Shown piece by piece: positions 16,520 through 26,410 of a stretch of 64,000 bases of DNA. This stretch comes from Chryseobacterium glaciei. GTDB lineage: Bacteria; Bacteroidota; Bacteroidia; Flavobacteriales; Weeksellaceae. Position 1 is the first letter of the stretch. Each line of letters opens with the position of its first letter. Both the position numbers and the translations under genes were made by a program. The stretch lies in NCBI RefSeq assembly GCF_001648155.1, contig NZ_CP015199.1, positions 4,287,001 to 4,351,000 of the forward strand. Reading direction: 5' to 3'. A model generated the notes under the pieces. That model ran no database searches, was not told where the DNA came from, and saw only the letters and a program-made list of their open reading frames with translations.

Positions 16520-17344
16520 TTAAGATACTTCTGTAGGAGGAAATCCGTATTCTTTTTTGAATGCTGTAGAAAAGTGGGATGAATTTTTAAAACCTACTTC
16601 TATATAAACATCCTGTACTTTTTTTCTTTCTTCTTTAAGTTTATAATAGGCGACTTCAAGGCGTTTTTTAATGAGCCATTTTTGCGGAGTTAAATTACTT
16701 ATTTTACTAAAATCTCTTTTGAAAGTGGCTAAACTTCTACCTGTGTAAGAAGCAATCTGCTCCATTGTAAGTTCATCCATGTAATTTTCATTCATGAATT
16801 CTAAAATATCTATTTTCCAAGGTTCTGTAAAATCAAAAAGGATCGGATATAATGTTTCCGAACTGTTTAGCAAAGCATAAATCCCTTCTAATAATTTTAA
16901 ATGAATAACTCCTTCTGTGGGTTTTATATTGGTATCGAAATATGGCGTCAATGATTGAAATAAGCTTGTAATATCGGGGCGAGTTTCAATCTTAAATATA
17001 TTATTTTCAGGTATTGAAATATTTTTTGGAATCTCAGATTTATTTAGCTTATTGAAAAACTCCCGTAAAACATTTCTTTTGAATGTGAGAGAAATCCCTT
17101 TGTAAAGCTCCTCTCCTACGCTGTTTTTATACATTAAGATCCGATGGTCTCTGCGAATGAAAGCACATTCTCCAGCTTTTAAAGTAATTTGTTCGCCTCG
17201 ATCCTCGATGATTTGTTCACCGGAATATAAATATACCAAAGTGTGATCCGGAGTTGCATGAATACATTTTTCGCTATAATCTGAAAAGCAGGACAGAAAT
17301 ATTCCTGAATATCCTAATGTTTGCAATTTCTCTGTCTCTTCCAT
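16520..17344 (-). CDS. AraC-family transcriptional regulator
   Basis: A 274-residue protein: N-terminal cupin-like sensing domain (about 1-150, with LKAGECAFIRRDHRI) and a C-terminal double helix-turn-helix (about 175-270; MEQIASYTGRSLATFKRDF, VYIEVGFKNSSHFSTAFKKEYGFPPTEV). The same 31-bp element lies just beyond both its 5' and 3' ends, in front of its own promoter and in front of the acetyltransferase operon. Auto-control and control of the neighbouring operon is a well-supported guess. The ligand is unknown. Confidence 0.92.
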   Translation of the reverse strand: MEETEKLQTLGYSGIFLSCFSDYSEKCIHATPDHTLVYLYSGEQIIEDRGEQITLKAGECAFIRRDHRILMYKNSVGEELYKGISLTFKRNVLREFFNKLNKSEIPKNISIPENNIFKIETRPDITSLFQSLTPYFDTNIKPTEGVIHLKLLEGIYALLNSSETLYPILFDFTEPWKIDILEFMNENYMDELTMEQIASYTGRSLATFKRDFSKISNLTPQKWLIKKRLEVAYYKLKEERKKVQDVYIEVGFKNSSHFSTAFKKEYGFPPTEVS

Positions 17345-17376
17345 TTATAGCTTTGATTTTAGTTGATTAAATCTAG

Positions 17377-17443
17377 CAAATTTATTGCTTTAAGCATAAT
17401 CAAATCTTATTATAAGGCTCAATTATTATTTCTTACAAGCTCA
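17377..17443 (-). promoter_or_regulatory. AraC-type operator copy 2 and promoter of the AraC gene
   Basis: On the minus strand: the 31-bp operator (17443-17413) with TGAGC half-sites 22 bp apart, then TTTG at 17404-17401 as -33, 16 bp, then TAAATTTG at 17384-17377 as -7. The operator abuts the -33 box, the standard position for an AraC-type activator. Confidence 0.65.
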
Positions 17444-17490
17444 AAATGAATGATTTTTTCTAAATTTCGGATTCTATTTATTTAAAAAGA

Positions 17491-17721
17491 TCAAATGCCG
17501 CGTGAGACATAGAAACGGAAATCCTTTTGTGGGGAACGAACAAATGCAGTGGATAACCTGACCCAAATTGGTTCTGCGAAAGGTGTCGCTTTACGTTTGA
17601 ATTTAATTTTAATAAATATTCTATAAAAATCTGCCATCACAGGATCTGATCCCAATATGATATTAGGCGGATCATAATATCCAACATCAATATCTTCATT
17701 CAAAGGATCAGACATTCCCAT
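17491..17721 (-). CDS. Small protein of unknown function
   Basis: A possible 76-residue protein beginning MGMSDPLNEDIDVGYYDPP and ending FYVSRGI. I do not recognise it. It is basic in its second half, with no signal peptide or membrane segment. Its DNA is visibly richer in G+C than the surrounding spacer, which argues for a real or recently real gene. It stands alone between the AraC gene and the NAD(P)-binding protein, without an obvious promoter. It could be a fragment of a larger lost gene. Confidence 0.4.
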   Translation of the reverse strand: MGMSDPLNEDIDVGYYDPPNIILGSDPVMADFYRIFIKIKFKRKATPFAEPIWVRLSTAFVRSPQKDFRFYVSRGI

Positions 17722-17796
17722 GAATTTATTGTATGAAGCAAAAATATTTAAAAACTTTTATTACGTAAATATATCAAATTGAACTGTCAAAAAGAT

Positions 17797-18372
17797 TTAA
17801 TTGGGTTTACTAATTCCTAAGTTTTCATTGATATACAAATTCGGGTAATTGATCAGTTTTGAAACAAAATCGGCAATACTTTTTCTTGAAATAGCAGAAC
17901 CAATTTCCGGTGAGCCTTTAATGGTGGTTTCGTAATTAATTTCATCCGTGTTGGTGAACCAATCAGGTCTTAAAATGGTATAATTCAAACCTGAATTTTC
18001 AATAATATCCGCCAATTTTCTGTAAGGAACCAAAACAGGTCGCAACGGAATATTGTAGATCCCAATAGAGCTGATCCCAATGATTCTCTTTACCTTCTCT
18101 TCCTGCATAGCCAGTACGATATTGTTCGTCATTGTTTCCAAATCGCCATCGAGGTTGATGTAAACAATGTCTTTTCCTTTTACAGCATTTTTTATATCAA
18201 TGAAATTCAAAGCATTTCCTTCAATAACTTCACAATCATCTGAAAGGTCTTTTGAAAGCCTGTTTTTATTTCGTGTGAATAAGGTTAATTCAATATTTTC
18301 TAAAGGTTTCACCGCCTCAACAACGTATTTTGCGAGGCTTCCGGTGGCACCTATAATAAGTACTTTTTTCAT
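17797..18372 (-). CDS. NAD(P)H-binding protein (NmrA/YwnB-like atypical SDR)
   Basis: A 191-residue Rossmann-fold protein. It starts directly with KKVLIIGATGSLAKYV, the GxxGxxx dinucleotide loop of atypical SDRs, then LFTRNKNRL, GNALN, IISISSIG-type strand (IIGISSIGIY) and YTILRPDW. No classical YxxxK is seen, as is usual for the NAD(P)-binding_10 group. These proteins act as redox sensors or epimerase-like reductases. It follows the aldo/keto reductase by 9 bp, so the two form a small redox operon. Confidence 0.85.
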   Translation of the reverse strand: MKKVLIIGATGSLAKYVVEAVKPLENIELTLFTRNKNRLSKDLSDDCEVIEGNALNFIDIKNAVKGKDIVYINLDGDLETMTNNIVLAMQEEKVKRIIGISSIGIYNIPLRPVLVPYRKLADIIENSGLNYTILRPDWFTNTDEINYETTIKGSPEIGSAISRKSIADFVSKLINYPNLYINENLGISKPN

Positions 18373-18381
18373 TTAAAATTT

Positions 18382-19608
<1,227 letters not shown>

Positions 19609-19665
19609 AATTACTTTTCTCTCTCTGCAAATTTCGGAAGATAAAACAACGATGACTTTATACAG

Positions 19666-19740
19666 ATTACTGTATTTGTTACCAAAATTACTGATTGGGT
19701 TTTTCAGATGATTATCAGTGTCTTATAATCTGTAAATTTG
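19666..19740 (+). promoter_or_regulatory. AraC-type direct-repeat site and promoter
   Basis: ATTACTG occurs at 19666-19672 and 19687-19693, exactly 21 bp apart, the two-turn spacing of AraC half-sites. To the right, TAAATTTG at 19733-19740 is a -7 element for the AraC gene. To the left, a possible reductase promoter (GAAATTTG at 19634-19627, GTTG at 19649-19646) points the other way. The site lies between the divergent promoters. Confidence 0.55.
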
Positions 19741-19759
19741 TATCATCAAAACGAAGAGA

Positions 19760-20656
19760 ATGGAAAAGATCGCAAAAATTGACAGTGTAGATGTTTATAA
19801 TAAATTAAGAGGAGTGGAAACTTTGAATCCTTTAATTAGTATAATTGATATGTCTAAAGCGACAGTAATGCCCGCCCAAACCTTAAATTTTGGAGTTTAT
19901 GCCGTTTTCCTAAAAGAATTAAAGTGTGGAGAGTTGAAATATGGTCGTGATTACTACGATTATCAGGAAGGAACTTTGGTTTTCATCTCACCCGGACAGG
20001 TAATCGGTGTACAACCAAAGGTTACTAAATTTGAACCGAAAGGCTGGGCTTTGATCTTCCATTCCGATTTGATAAAAGGGACATTATTAGGAAAACATAT
20101 TCAGGATTATTCCTTCTTTTCTTATGAATCTAATGAGGCTTTACATCTTTCAGAAAAGGAAAGACATATTGTGATGGATTGTTTTGAGAAAATTCAGGAT
20201 GAGCTGGCGCAAAATATTGATAAACATAGTAAAACCTTAATCGCTTCCAATTTAGAACTGTTTCTGAATTATTGTACCCGATTCTACGACCGTCAATTTA
20301 TTACAAGAGACAATGTCAATAAGGGAATCTTAGAACGTTTTGAAACTCTTTTAAATGAATATTTTTCTTCCGATAAGCCTCAGACAATTGGTTTGCCTTC
20401 TGTAGCTTGGTGCGCAGAAGAGCTTAATTTGTCAGCTAATTATTTTGGAGACCTCATCAAAAAAGAAACAGGAATTTCGCCTCAGGAATATATTCAGACA
20501 AAAGTTATTGATGTAGCGAAAGATAAAATTTTTGATATTGATCAGTCGATTAGTCAGATTGCTTATCATTTAGGGTTTAAATATCCGCAGCATTTTACAA
20601 GACTTTTCAAACAGAAAGTGGGGATGTCTCCTATTGAATACAGGAATTTAAATTAA
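19760..20656 (+). CDS. AraC-family transcriptional regulator
   Basis: A 298-residue protein with an N-terminal AraC-binding cupin-like domain (about 20-180, LVFISPGQVIGVQP) and a C-terminal AraC HTH (about 195-297; WCAEELNLSANYFGDLIKKETGISPQEYI, ISQIAYHLGFKYPQHFTRLFKQKVGMSPIEYR). It resembles the many Bacteroidota AraC regulators that sit next to aldo/keto reductase or SDR genes. It is divergent from the reductase/NmrA-like pair and probably controls it. The gene is bracketed by inverted copies of a 79-bp repeat. Confidence 0.93.
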   Translation: MEKIAKIDSVDVYNKLRGVETLNPLISIIDMSKATVMPAQTLNFGVYAVFLKELKCGELKYGRDYYDYQEGTLVFISPGQVIGVQPKVTKFEPKGWALIFHSDLIKGTLLGKHIQDYSFFSYESNEALHLSEKERHIVMDCFEKIQDELAQNIDKHSKTLIASNLELFLNYCTRFYDRQFITRDNVNKGILERFETLLNEYFSSDKPQTIGLPSVAWCAEELNLSANYFGDLIKKETGISPQEYIQTKVIDVAKDKIFDIDQSISQIAYHLGFKYPQHFTRLFKQKVGMSPIEYRNLN

Positions 20657-20690
20657 TGAATGACAAAATGAACAGACAACTATCACATAA

Positions 20691-20769
20691 TCAATTTTAT
20701 CGCAGATAAAATCCTTGCGCCTTAAAAACAAAATTTAAACTTTCATTGCGCCTTTGCGATTTTCCACCC
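20691..20769. repeat. Half copy of the CGCAAAG palindromic repeat (inverted)
   Basis: This 79-bp segment equals the reverse complement of 19409-19487 with seven differences. It includes GATAAAATCCTTGCGCC, TTTAAACTTTCATTGCG and CCTTTGCGATTTTCCA. Only one arm is present, so it may be a truncated copy or one partner of a composite flanking the AraC gene. Confidence 0.85.
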
Positions 20770-20865
20770 GTCTAAATCAAACCATATTTAACAAAATCGT
20801 AATTCATTATTCAATAAATTCTTGTTGAAAAAGAGTACTTTTCTGCAAAATTTTATTGATCAATT

Positions 20866-21969
20866 ATGGAAATTTCTGGTGCTTTCTTAGCGGTAATTTT
20901 AGAAGCCATACTCTCCTTTTTTTTAATTAAAAGAGACAATTCCAAGAAGAATATTTTTTTAATTCTTTATATTGTAACCATCACATTAGATTTCCTTTGC
21001 GAATACTTTATTTTTAGTTTTGGGAACAAAAGTACTTTTTTAATAGATCAATATCCTTCCAGTTTCAGGCTTTTGAAAGGTCCTTTATTGTTTTTGGCAG
21101 GCAGATATTTATTAAATTACACCAATACTTGGAAACAATACTTTCATTTTGTGCTTTTTTTCGTTGTCTTTATCTGTAATATCATTGTCCTTTTTATAGG
21201 TGCGGAATCTCAGAGTTTTCATCAGTTTTATTTATGGATTTTTAAACTGTATCCGTTGTACTGGGCTGGCTATTTAACAGTGACTTTGGTACAACAGATC
21301 AGACATCGAAATAAAGAAAATGCATTTCAAAAACTATTTATCAAGTTTATAGGTTTCGTTCTTTCTTTAGTGATCTTATATGCTATTTGTCATTATGGGG
21401 AACTTCTAGATAAAGAACTATTGAGAACCATTTACACCCTCTCCTTTTTTATTCAGTTCGCATTTTTGATCAGATTAAACCAAATAGACAAACAAGCTTT
21501 AAATATTCAGCAAAAAACTGAAAACATAACCGTTATTGAAATTCCTAATATCATGATCGATGCTAAAAAAAATACAAAGTATAAAACTTCTGTCCTGAGC
21601 AAAGATTACATCATCAATACTAATAATCGATTAATTGAACTTTTAAAAAACAAAAAAATCTATACGAAAGAAGATTTAAGCTTGGAAGATATTTCCAATA
21701 TGATTCATATTTCTAAGAATCATCTGTCTCAATGCATTTCTGAAGGTCTTGAGACCACTTTCTACGATCTTATCAATAAATACCGAATCGAAGAATTTAT
21801 TGAACAAATCAATCAAAAACCTGATCTTCAAATTAGCGAATTGTATTACCAATGTGGATTCAGATCTAAGGCTACTTTTTACAAATATTTCAAACAGGAA
21901 ACAGGGGTAAACCCTAACGATTACAGAAAAAAAATACTTGAAGAAAAAACAATAGTACAACCAATGTAG
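20866..21969 (+). CDS. Membrane-bound AraC-type regulator (7TM-like N-terminus plus HTH)
   Basis: A 367-residue protein. Residues 1-205 contain about six or seven hydrophobic segments (from AFLAVILEAILSFFLI to TIYTLSFFIQFAFLIRL); residues 255-355 form an AraC-type double HTH (LSLEDISNMIHISKNHLSQCI, ISELYYQCGFRSKATFYKYFKQETGVNPNDYR). Such fusions put a DNA-binding domain on the inner face of the membrane and sense envelope or membrane-soluble signals. It lies directly before, and in the same direction as, a TonB receptor/phospholipase pair, and is the likely regulator of it. The signal is unknown. Confidence 0.88.
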   Translation: MEISGAFLAVILEAILSFFLIKRDNSKKNIFLILYIVTITLDFLCEYFIFSFGNKSTFLIDQYPSSFRLLKGPLLFLAGRYLLNYTNTWKQYFHFVLFFVVFICNIIVLFIGAESQSFHQFYLWIFKLYPLYWAGYLTVTLVQQIRHRNKENAFQKLFIKFIGFVLSLVILYAICHYGELLDKELLRTIYTLSFFIQFAFLIRLNQIDKQALNIQQKTENITVIEIPNIMIDAKKNTKYKTSVLSKDYIINTNNRLIELLKNKKIYTKEDLSLEDISNMIHISKNHLSQCISEGLETTFYDLINKYRIEEFIEQINQKPDLQISELYYQCGFRSKATFYKYFKQETGVNPNDYRKKILEEKTIVQPM

Positions 21970-22053
21970 TTGTTGGTAACAATCTGTTAATAAATAATTA
22001 AAACATATCAAAGTGTTGATTATTAATTATTTAAAAGTTCAATTTCAAGAAAT

Positions 22054-22081
22054 AAGTTCATCTCAATCTAAATGAACTTTT
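22054..22081 (+). terminator. Possible terminator or leader hairpin
   Basis: AAGTTCAT and ATGAACTT form an 8-bp stem with a 10-base loop followed by TTTT. It sits between the membrane regulator and the TonB receptor. A second A+T-only inverted repeat (TAAATAATTAA, 21991-22001 with 22023-22033) lies just before it. Either could end the regulator mRNA. Confidence 0.45.
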
Positions 22082-22131
22082 AAAAATGAAAGGCGGAATA
22101 GTTTTGCAGCAAATCAAACTGTACCGTAAAA

Positions 22132-24981
22132 ATGAAAAAACTAACATCGACTTTGGCTGTTGCTCTTTTCTTTGCTTCCATCCATTCTTATGCCCAGATT
22201 CAGGTAAGCGGAAAGGTGGAAGATTCACAAGGAAGACTTCCTCAGGCGAAAGTTCTAACGAATGACAACAAAACTTTTGTTCTCACCGATAATCAAGGGA
22301 ATTTTAATATTACTGTTCCTGAAGGCTATACGTCTATTATCATAACGTATGAAGGATATGCTGATAAGACGATTAATATAGATGCTTCTGCAAATCCGAA
22401 AATAGCAGATTTGGGAGTTATTGTCTTAGAAAACAGAGAAAAGGTAAAGAGTATTGAAGGCGTTACCATCACTTCTGCGTACAAACCTTCCCAAGCTAGG
22501 GCGTTAAATATCAAAAAGAATTCTGAAACTATTTCTGATGTGCTAGCGTCAGATGCGATTGGAAAATTACCGGATCGAAATGCCGCAGAAGCCATCCAAA
22601 GATTACCCGCAGTAACCATCGAAAGAGATATGGGCGAAGGTAGATTTGCTGCTGTGCGAGGAACGCCTATTCAATGGAGCTCGTCTACGCTGAACGGAAA
22701 CAGAATGCCCAGCGCTAGTGGAGATAATGCCAATAGAGGATTGCAGATGGATATTTTCCCTTCAGAATTGATTCAGTATGTAAAATTATCTAAGACCTTA
22801 ACTCCCGATATGGATGGAGACGCCATCGGAGGAACCATTGATTTTATTACCAAAACGGCGGTAAATAAAGAAACTTTTTCAGTAAATGTCGCAGGTGGCT
22901 ATGTTAATCAATCTCAATCGCCAAGCTATAATGCATCGGTAGTCTATGGAAATAAGATCACCGATAAATTAAAATTCATCACGTCTGCGGTGATATGGAA
23001 CCGAGATACAGGAATTGATAATTTCCAGATGGTTTATGATTTCAACAACAAAGACAAAACTAAATCTTTTGCAATCAACCAATTACAGTTAAGAGATTAT
23101 ATTGCGGAAAGAAGAACCTTAGGTTTCAATGGTGCGCTGGATTATCAAATTAATAAAAACAATAAGCTTTATTTCAAAGGATTATACAGTCAGTATCTTG
23201 ATCAGCAGACGGTAAGAGAATCTTATTTTAATTTTAATACTAAAAATGTTCAGCTACAGGCCAGACATGCAGATTATATCACAGATCTCTACTCTTTTGA
23301 CGTTGGAGGTGAACATAAATTATCAGATAAATTAAAACTAGATTGGTCTTTGGTGAATTCAAAATCGAGCTTTGAATTTAATTCTCCTAAAAATTTAAGC
23401 AAAGATGAAAGAGGCTATCCTATTGTCCTTTTCAGACAGGATATGACGTATGGAAATCTTTCAAGTGACGGACTGAAATATCTAGCCATGGATTCTCCCG
23501 ACGGTGTCGGAGATACTTCGGATGTTGTCTTACCTCATAATCTTAATAATTTAGACGCTTCTAAACTGTATTTATATCAAAACATTATCAGCCGAAATAA
23601 AAACAGTGAAAGAGATTACAGAGCGCAATTCAACTTTAATTATAAATTGAATGATAATATTAATTTAAAAGCGGGAGGAAAGCTCATTAATAAAGATAAA
23701 ACCTTCACATCAAGTGTTTATGCATGGATGCCTTCCAAGCTATTGGGAATTCCGGCAGCAGCGCCTTTGGTGTATCTAAATCAGCTACAGACAGAAGATT
23801 TTCCGTACAATGGCGGATTTCTTAATCCTTTAGGAAATCCTTACAATAATGTGTTGATCAATCAAATCACCAACGGTCAGATCGATCAAATGTACAACCC
23901 AGATTTCATGGCCAATCATACGATGACTAATGTGCAGGGAGCGAACACGGCAAGTAATCTGGCTTCGTCTTATTCAGGAAAGGAGAATGTGTATTCTGCT
24001 TATTTGATGGGGAATTTCAGACTTACTGAAAAATTCACCGTCATTGGAGGTTTCAGAAATGAATATAATGTTACCAATTTCAAAGGAAACCGTGTGGTAC
24101 AGCAAGGAAATACGGCAACAGCAGAGCCTGTACAAAAGGAAAACAAGTACAACGCTTTCTTGCCTATGGTGAATATGAAGTATAATCTGGATGATAATAC
24201 GATTTTCAGAGCTTCTTATACCCGATCATTTGCAAGGCCCGATTTTAGCGATCTTAATCCCGGATTACAGATCAACGATGCACTTCAAACAATTACAGAA
24301 GGAAATGCAGGTTTAAAGCCAACTTACGCCAATAGTTTTGATTTGATGTTTGAAAAGTATTTTTCTAATTTAGGAATTATCTCTGTCGGAAGTTTTTATA
24401 AAAGATTAAGCAATATCATCTATCAGGATCAAACGACGGAACAGCGAAACGGACTTACCTATCTTAAAACTTCACCAAGTAATTTAGAAGGAGGTTGGCT
24501 GTTTGGACTAGAAGCTAATTTCAGCAAGCGTTTTACAGAATTGCCGGGCATATTGCAACATTTCGGATTGGAAGGGAACTATACTTTTGTAGATTCAAAA
24601 ACAGAAATTCCGGTGTATCAAAACGGAGTTGCTTTAGAGAAAATTGAGACTACTCTACCTAAACAGGCCAAACATATTTTCAACGTAAGTATTTTTTACG
24701 AAACGGATAAATTCATGATACGACTTGCTGGAAATTACAAAGGAAAATACCTTAACGCCATCCGTTCTCTCGCAGGACCAGAACATTATCAGTGGTTTGA
24801 TAAAAACTTTACTCTTGATACCACTGCTTCTTATGCTCTTTCAAAAAAGATCAGACTTTTTGTAGAACTTAATAATCTTTTAAACGAACCCAACAGGTTT
24901 TATCACGCAGAACAGTCAAGAACAGAAAGTGTTTCCTACACAGGCTTCCGTGGACAAATGGGAGTTTCATTCAACTTTTAA
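22132..24981 (+). CDS. TonB-dependent receptor with CarboxypepD-like N-terminal domain
   Basis: A 949-residue protein: signal peptide (ends SYAQ), carboxypeptidase-regulatory-like domain (about 23-105), plug domain (about 120-240; SDAIGKLPDRNAAEAIQRLPAV, RGTPIQWSSSTLNGNRMPS, GGTIDFITKTA), then the beta-barrel ending FRGQMGVSFNF. The plug wording SDAIGKLPDRNAAEAIQRLPAV is characteristic of the Xanthomonas-Caulobacter-type receptors (TIGR01782), not the SusC type, and no SusD follows. The next gene, 15 bp downstream, is a secreted PI-PLC-like enzyme, so the receptor probably imports what that enzyme releases. Confidence 0.92.
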   Translation: MKKLTSTLAVALFFASIHSYAQIQVSGKVEDSQGRLPQAKVLTNDNKTFVLTDNQGNFNITVPEGYTSIIITYEGYADKTINIDASANPKIADLGVIVLENREKVKSIEGVTITSAYKPSQARALNIKKNSETISDVLASDAIGKLPDRNAAEAIQRLPAVTIERDMGEGRFAAVRGTPIQWSSSTLNGNRMPSASGDNANRGLQMDIFPSELIQYVKLSKTLTPDMDGDAIGGTIDFITKTAVNKETFSVNVAGGYVNQSQSPSYNASVVYGNKITDKLKFITSAVIWNRDTGIDNFQMVYDFNNKDKTKSFAINQLQLRDYIAERRTLGFNGALDYQINKNNKLYFKGLYSQYLDQQTVRESYFNFNTKNVQLQARHADYITDLYSFDVGGEHKLSDKLKLDWSLVNSKSSFEFNSPKNLSKDERGYPIVLFRQDMTYGNLSSDGLKYLAMDSPDGVGDTSDVVLPHNLNNLDASKLYLYQNIISRNKNSERDYRAQFNFNYKLNDNINLKAGGKLINKDKTFTSSVYAWMPSKLLGIPAAAPLVYLNQLQTEDFPYNGGFLNPLGNPYNNVLINQITNGQIDQMYNPDFMANHTMTNVQGANTASNLASSYSGKENVYSAYLMGNFRLTEKFTVIGGFRNEYNVTNFKGNRVVQQGNTATAEPVQKENKYNAFLPMVNMKYNLDDNTIFRASYTRSFARPDFSDLNPGLQINDALQTITEGNAGLKPTYANSFDLMFEKYFSNLGIISVGSFYKRLSNIIYQDQTTEQRNGLTYLKTSPSNLEGGWLFGLEANFSKRFTELPGILQHFGLEGNYTFVDSKTEIPVYQNGVALEKIETTLPKQAKHIFNVSIFYETDKFMIRLAGNYKGKYLNAIRSLAGPEHYQWFDKNFTLDTTASYALSKKIRLFVELNNLLNEPNRFYHAEQSRTESVSYTGFRGQMGVSFNF

Positions 24982-24996
24982 TCTAAATATTTCAAC

Positions 24997-26208
24997 ATGA
25001 AAAAAATAATACTATCCATCTTCGGATTGCTATCAGCTATGGCTATAGCTCAAAATAAAAAAGAATTCAGCGGTTATCCGAAAGATTTAAAGATTAATCA
25101 GATTCAGGTCTTAGGAACTCACAACAGCTATGCAAAACCTGTAGACCCTAAAGTGATTAAACTAGCAACCGGTATCATGGACAAGTTCAAAAATTCATTT
25201 TTTGACAACATGTCGCCAGACGAAAAAGCAAAATTTCAGGAATATCACCCGAACGGATTAGATTTCTCCGAAGCACTGAACTACAATCACCCCGATTTTA
25301 ATGAACAACTGAATGCAGGCTTAAGAAATCTCGAAATCGATGTGTATTACGATCCTACAGGAAACAGGTTCAACAAACCCGCAGCGTATGAAATGTTGAA
25401 AAAACAAGGTGTAACAGACCTTGCTCCTTATTCTACAGAAGATCTGGATAAACCAGGTTTTAAAGTAATGCATATTGCAGATATTGATTTTAGAACCCAT
25501 TACACGACTTTAAAAAAGGCACTTCAGGCTTTAAAAGATTGGTCTGATAAAAACCCTGATCACATTCCGATCTTCATTCAAATTGAAGCCAAAGATTCAG
25601 GAATGCCTATTTTACCTAATTCTGCAGAAGTCTTGAAATTCGATAAAAAAGCATTTGATGATCTGGATCAGGAAGTACTTGCTGTTTTGGGAAGAAAAAA
25701 GATCATTACGCCGGATGATGTTAAAGGGAAATATAAAACGTTAAATGAAGCCGTTCTTCATAACAATTGGCCAACAGTGAGTGATGCAAAAGGAAAGTTT
25801 GTATTTATCCTCTTACCTTCCAGCGCAGGAATCAGCAATAACGAATCTCCTTATCTGGCAGAACATCCAGGTCTTAAAGGAAGAATGATGTTTATAGAAT
25901 CTACACCCGGAAAAGATCACTCCGCTTTTATATTGTATGACAATGCCATCGTAAGACAGAATGAAATTCAAAAATCAGTAAAAGAAGGATATTTGGTAAG
26001 AACTCGATCTGATATAGAAACGTACGAAGCAAAAGTTAATGACAGAACAAGAGAAAAAGCTGCCTTTAGTAGTGGAGCACAAATCGTTTCCACGGATTTC
26101 TTCAAAAAAGGAAATACGTATGGAACAGATTATTATGTCACCTTACCCGGAGGCGAAACGGCAAGATGTAATCCTTCAAATTCTCCTGAAAACTGTAAGA
26201 AAAAATAG
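24997..26208 (+). CDS. Secreted PI-specific phospholipase C-like protein (Ca2+-dependent type)
   Basis: A 403-residue protein with signal peptide (ends AMAIAQ). The PI-PLC TIM-barrel signature is clear: VLGTHNSY with catalytic His42, LRNLEIDVYYDP with the acidic metal ligand, and KVMHIADIDFRT with the second His, followed by PIFIQIEAKD. This layout matches the Ca2+-dependent bacterial PI-PLC-C1 family. The expected reaction is release of inositol (cyclic) phosphate from phosphatidylinositol or related glycolipids outside the cell. It is co-transcribed with the TonB receptor, and a good terminator follows. Confidence 0.88.
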   Translation: MKKIILSIFGLLSAMAIAQNKKEFSGYPKDLKINQIQVLGTHNSYAKPVDPKVIKLATGIMDKFKNSFFDNMSPDEKAKFQEYHPNGLDFSEALNYNHPDFNEQLNAGLRNLEIDVYYDPTGNRFNKPAAYEMLKKQGVTDLAPYSTEDLDKPGFKVMHIADIDFRTHYTTLKKALQALKDWSDKNPDHIPIFIQIEAKDSGMPILPNSAEVLKFDKKAFDDLDQEVLAVLGRKKIITPDDVKGKYKTLNEAVLHNNWPTVSDAKGKFVFILLPSSAGISNNESPYLAEHPGLKGRMMFIESTPGKDHSAFILYDNAIVRQNEIQKSVKEGYLVRTRSDIETYEAKVNDRTREKAAFSSGAQIVSTDFFKKGNTYGTDYYVTLPGGETARCNPSNSPENCKKK

Positions 26209-26226
26209 CTTACAAATTATATATTC

Positions 26227-26260
26227 AAAAGTCCTGAGCGTAATTGTTTGGGACTTTTTT
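26227..26260 (+). terminator. Intrinsic terminator after the PI-PLC gene
   Basis: AAAAGTCC pairs with GGACTTTT around a 16-base loop; the T-run continues to 26260. Confidence 0.75.
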
Positions 26261-26410
26261 GAGTTGGTTAAAATACTTAGCTAGTAAACAATTAAAATTG
26301 GTTGTCTTTGTTGGAAAATCAATTTAGTTGTTTAAATAATCGGTTTTACCGATGATTTGTATCGAAAAAAAACGTTTTCCAGATTGATAAATTATCGGGA
26401 AATTTGTAAT

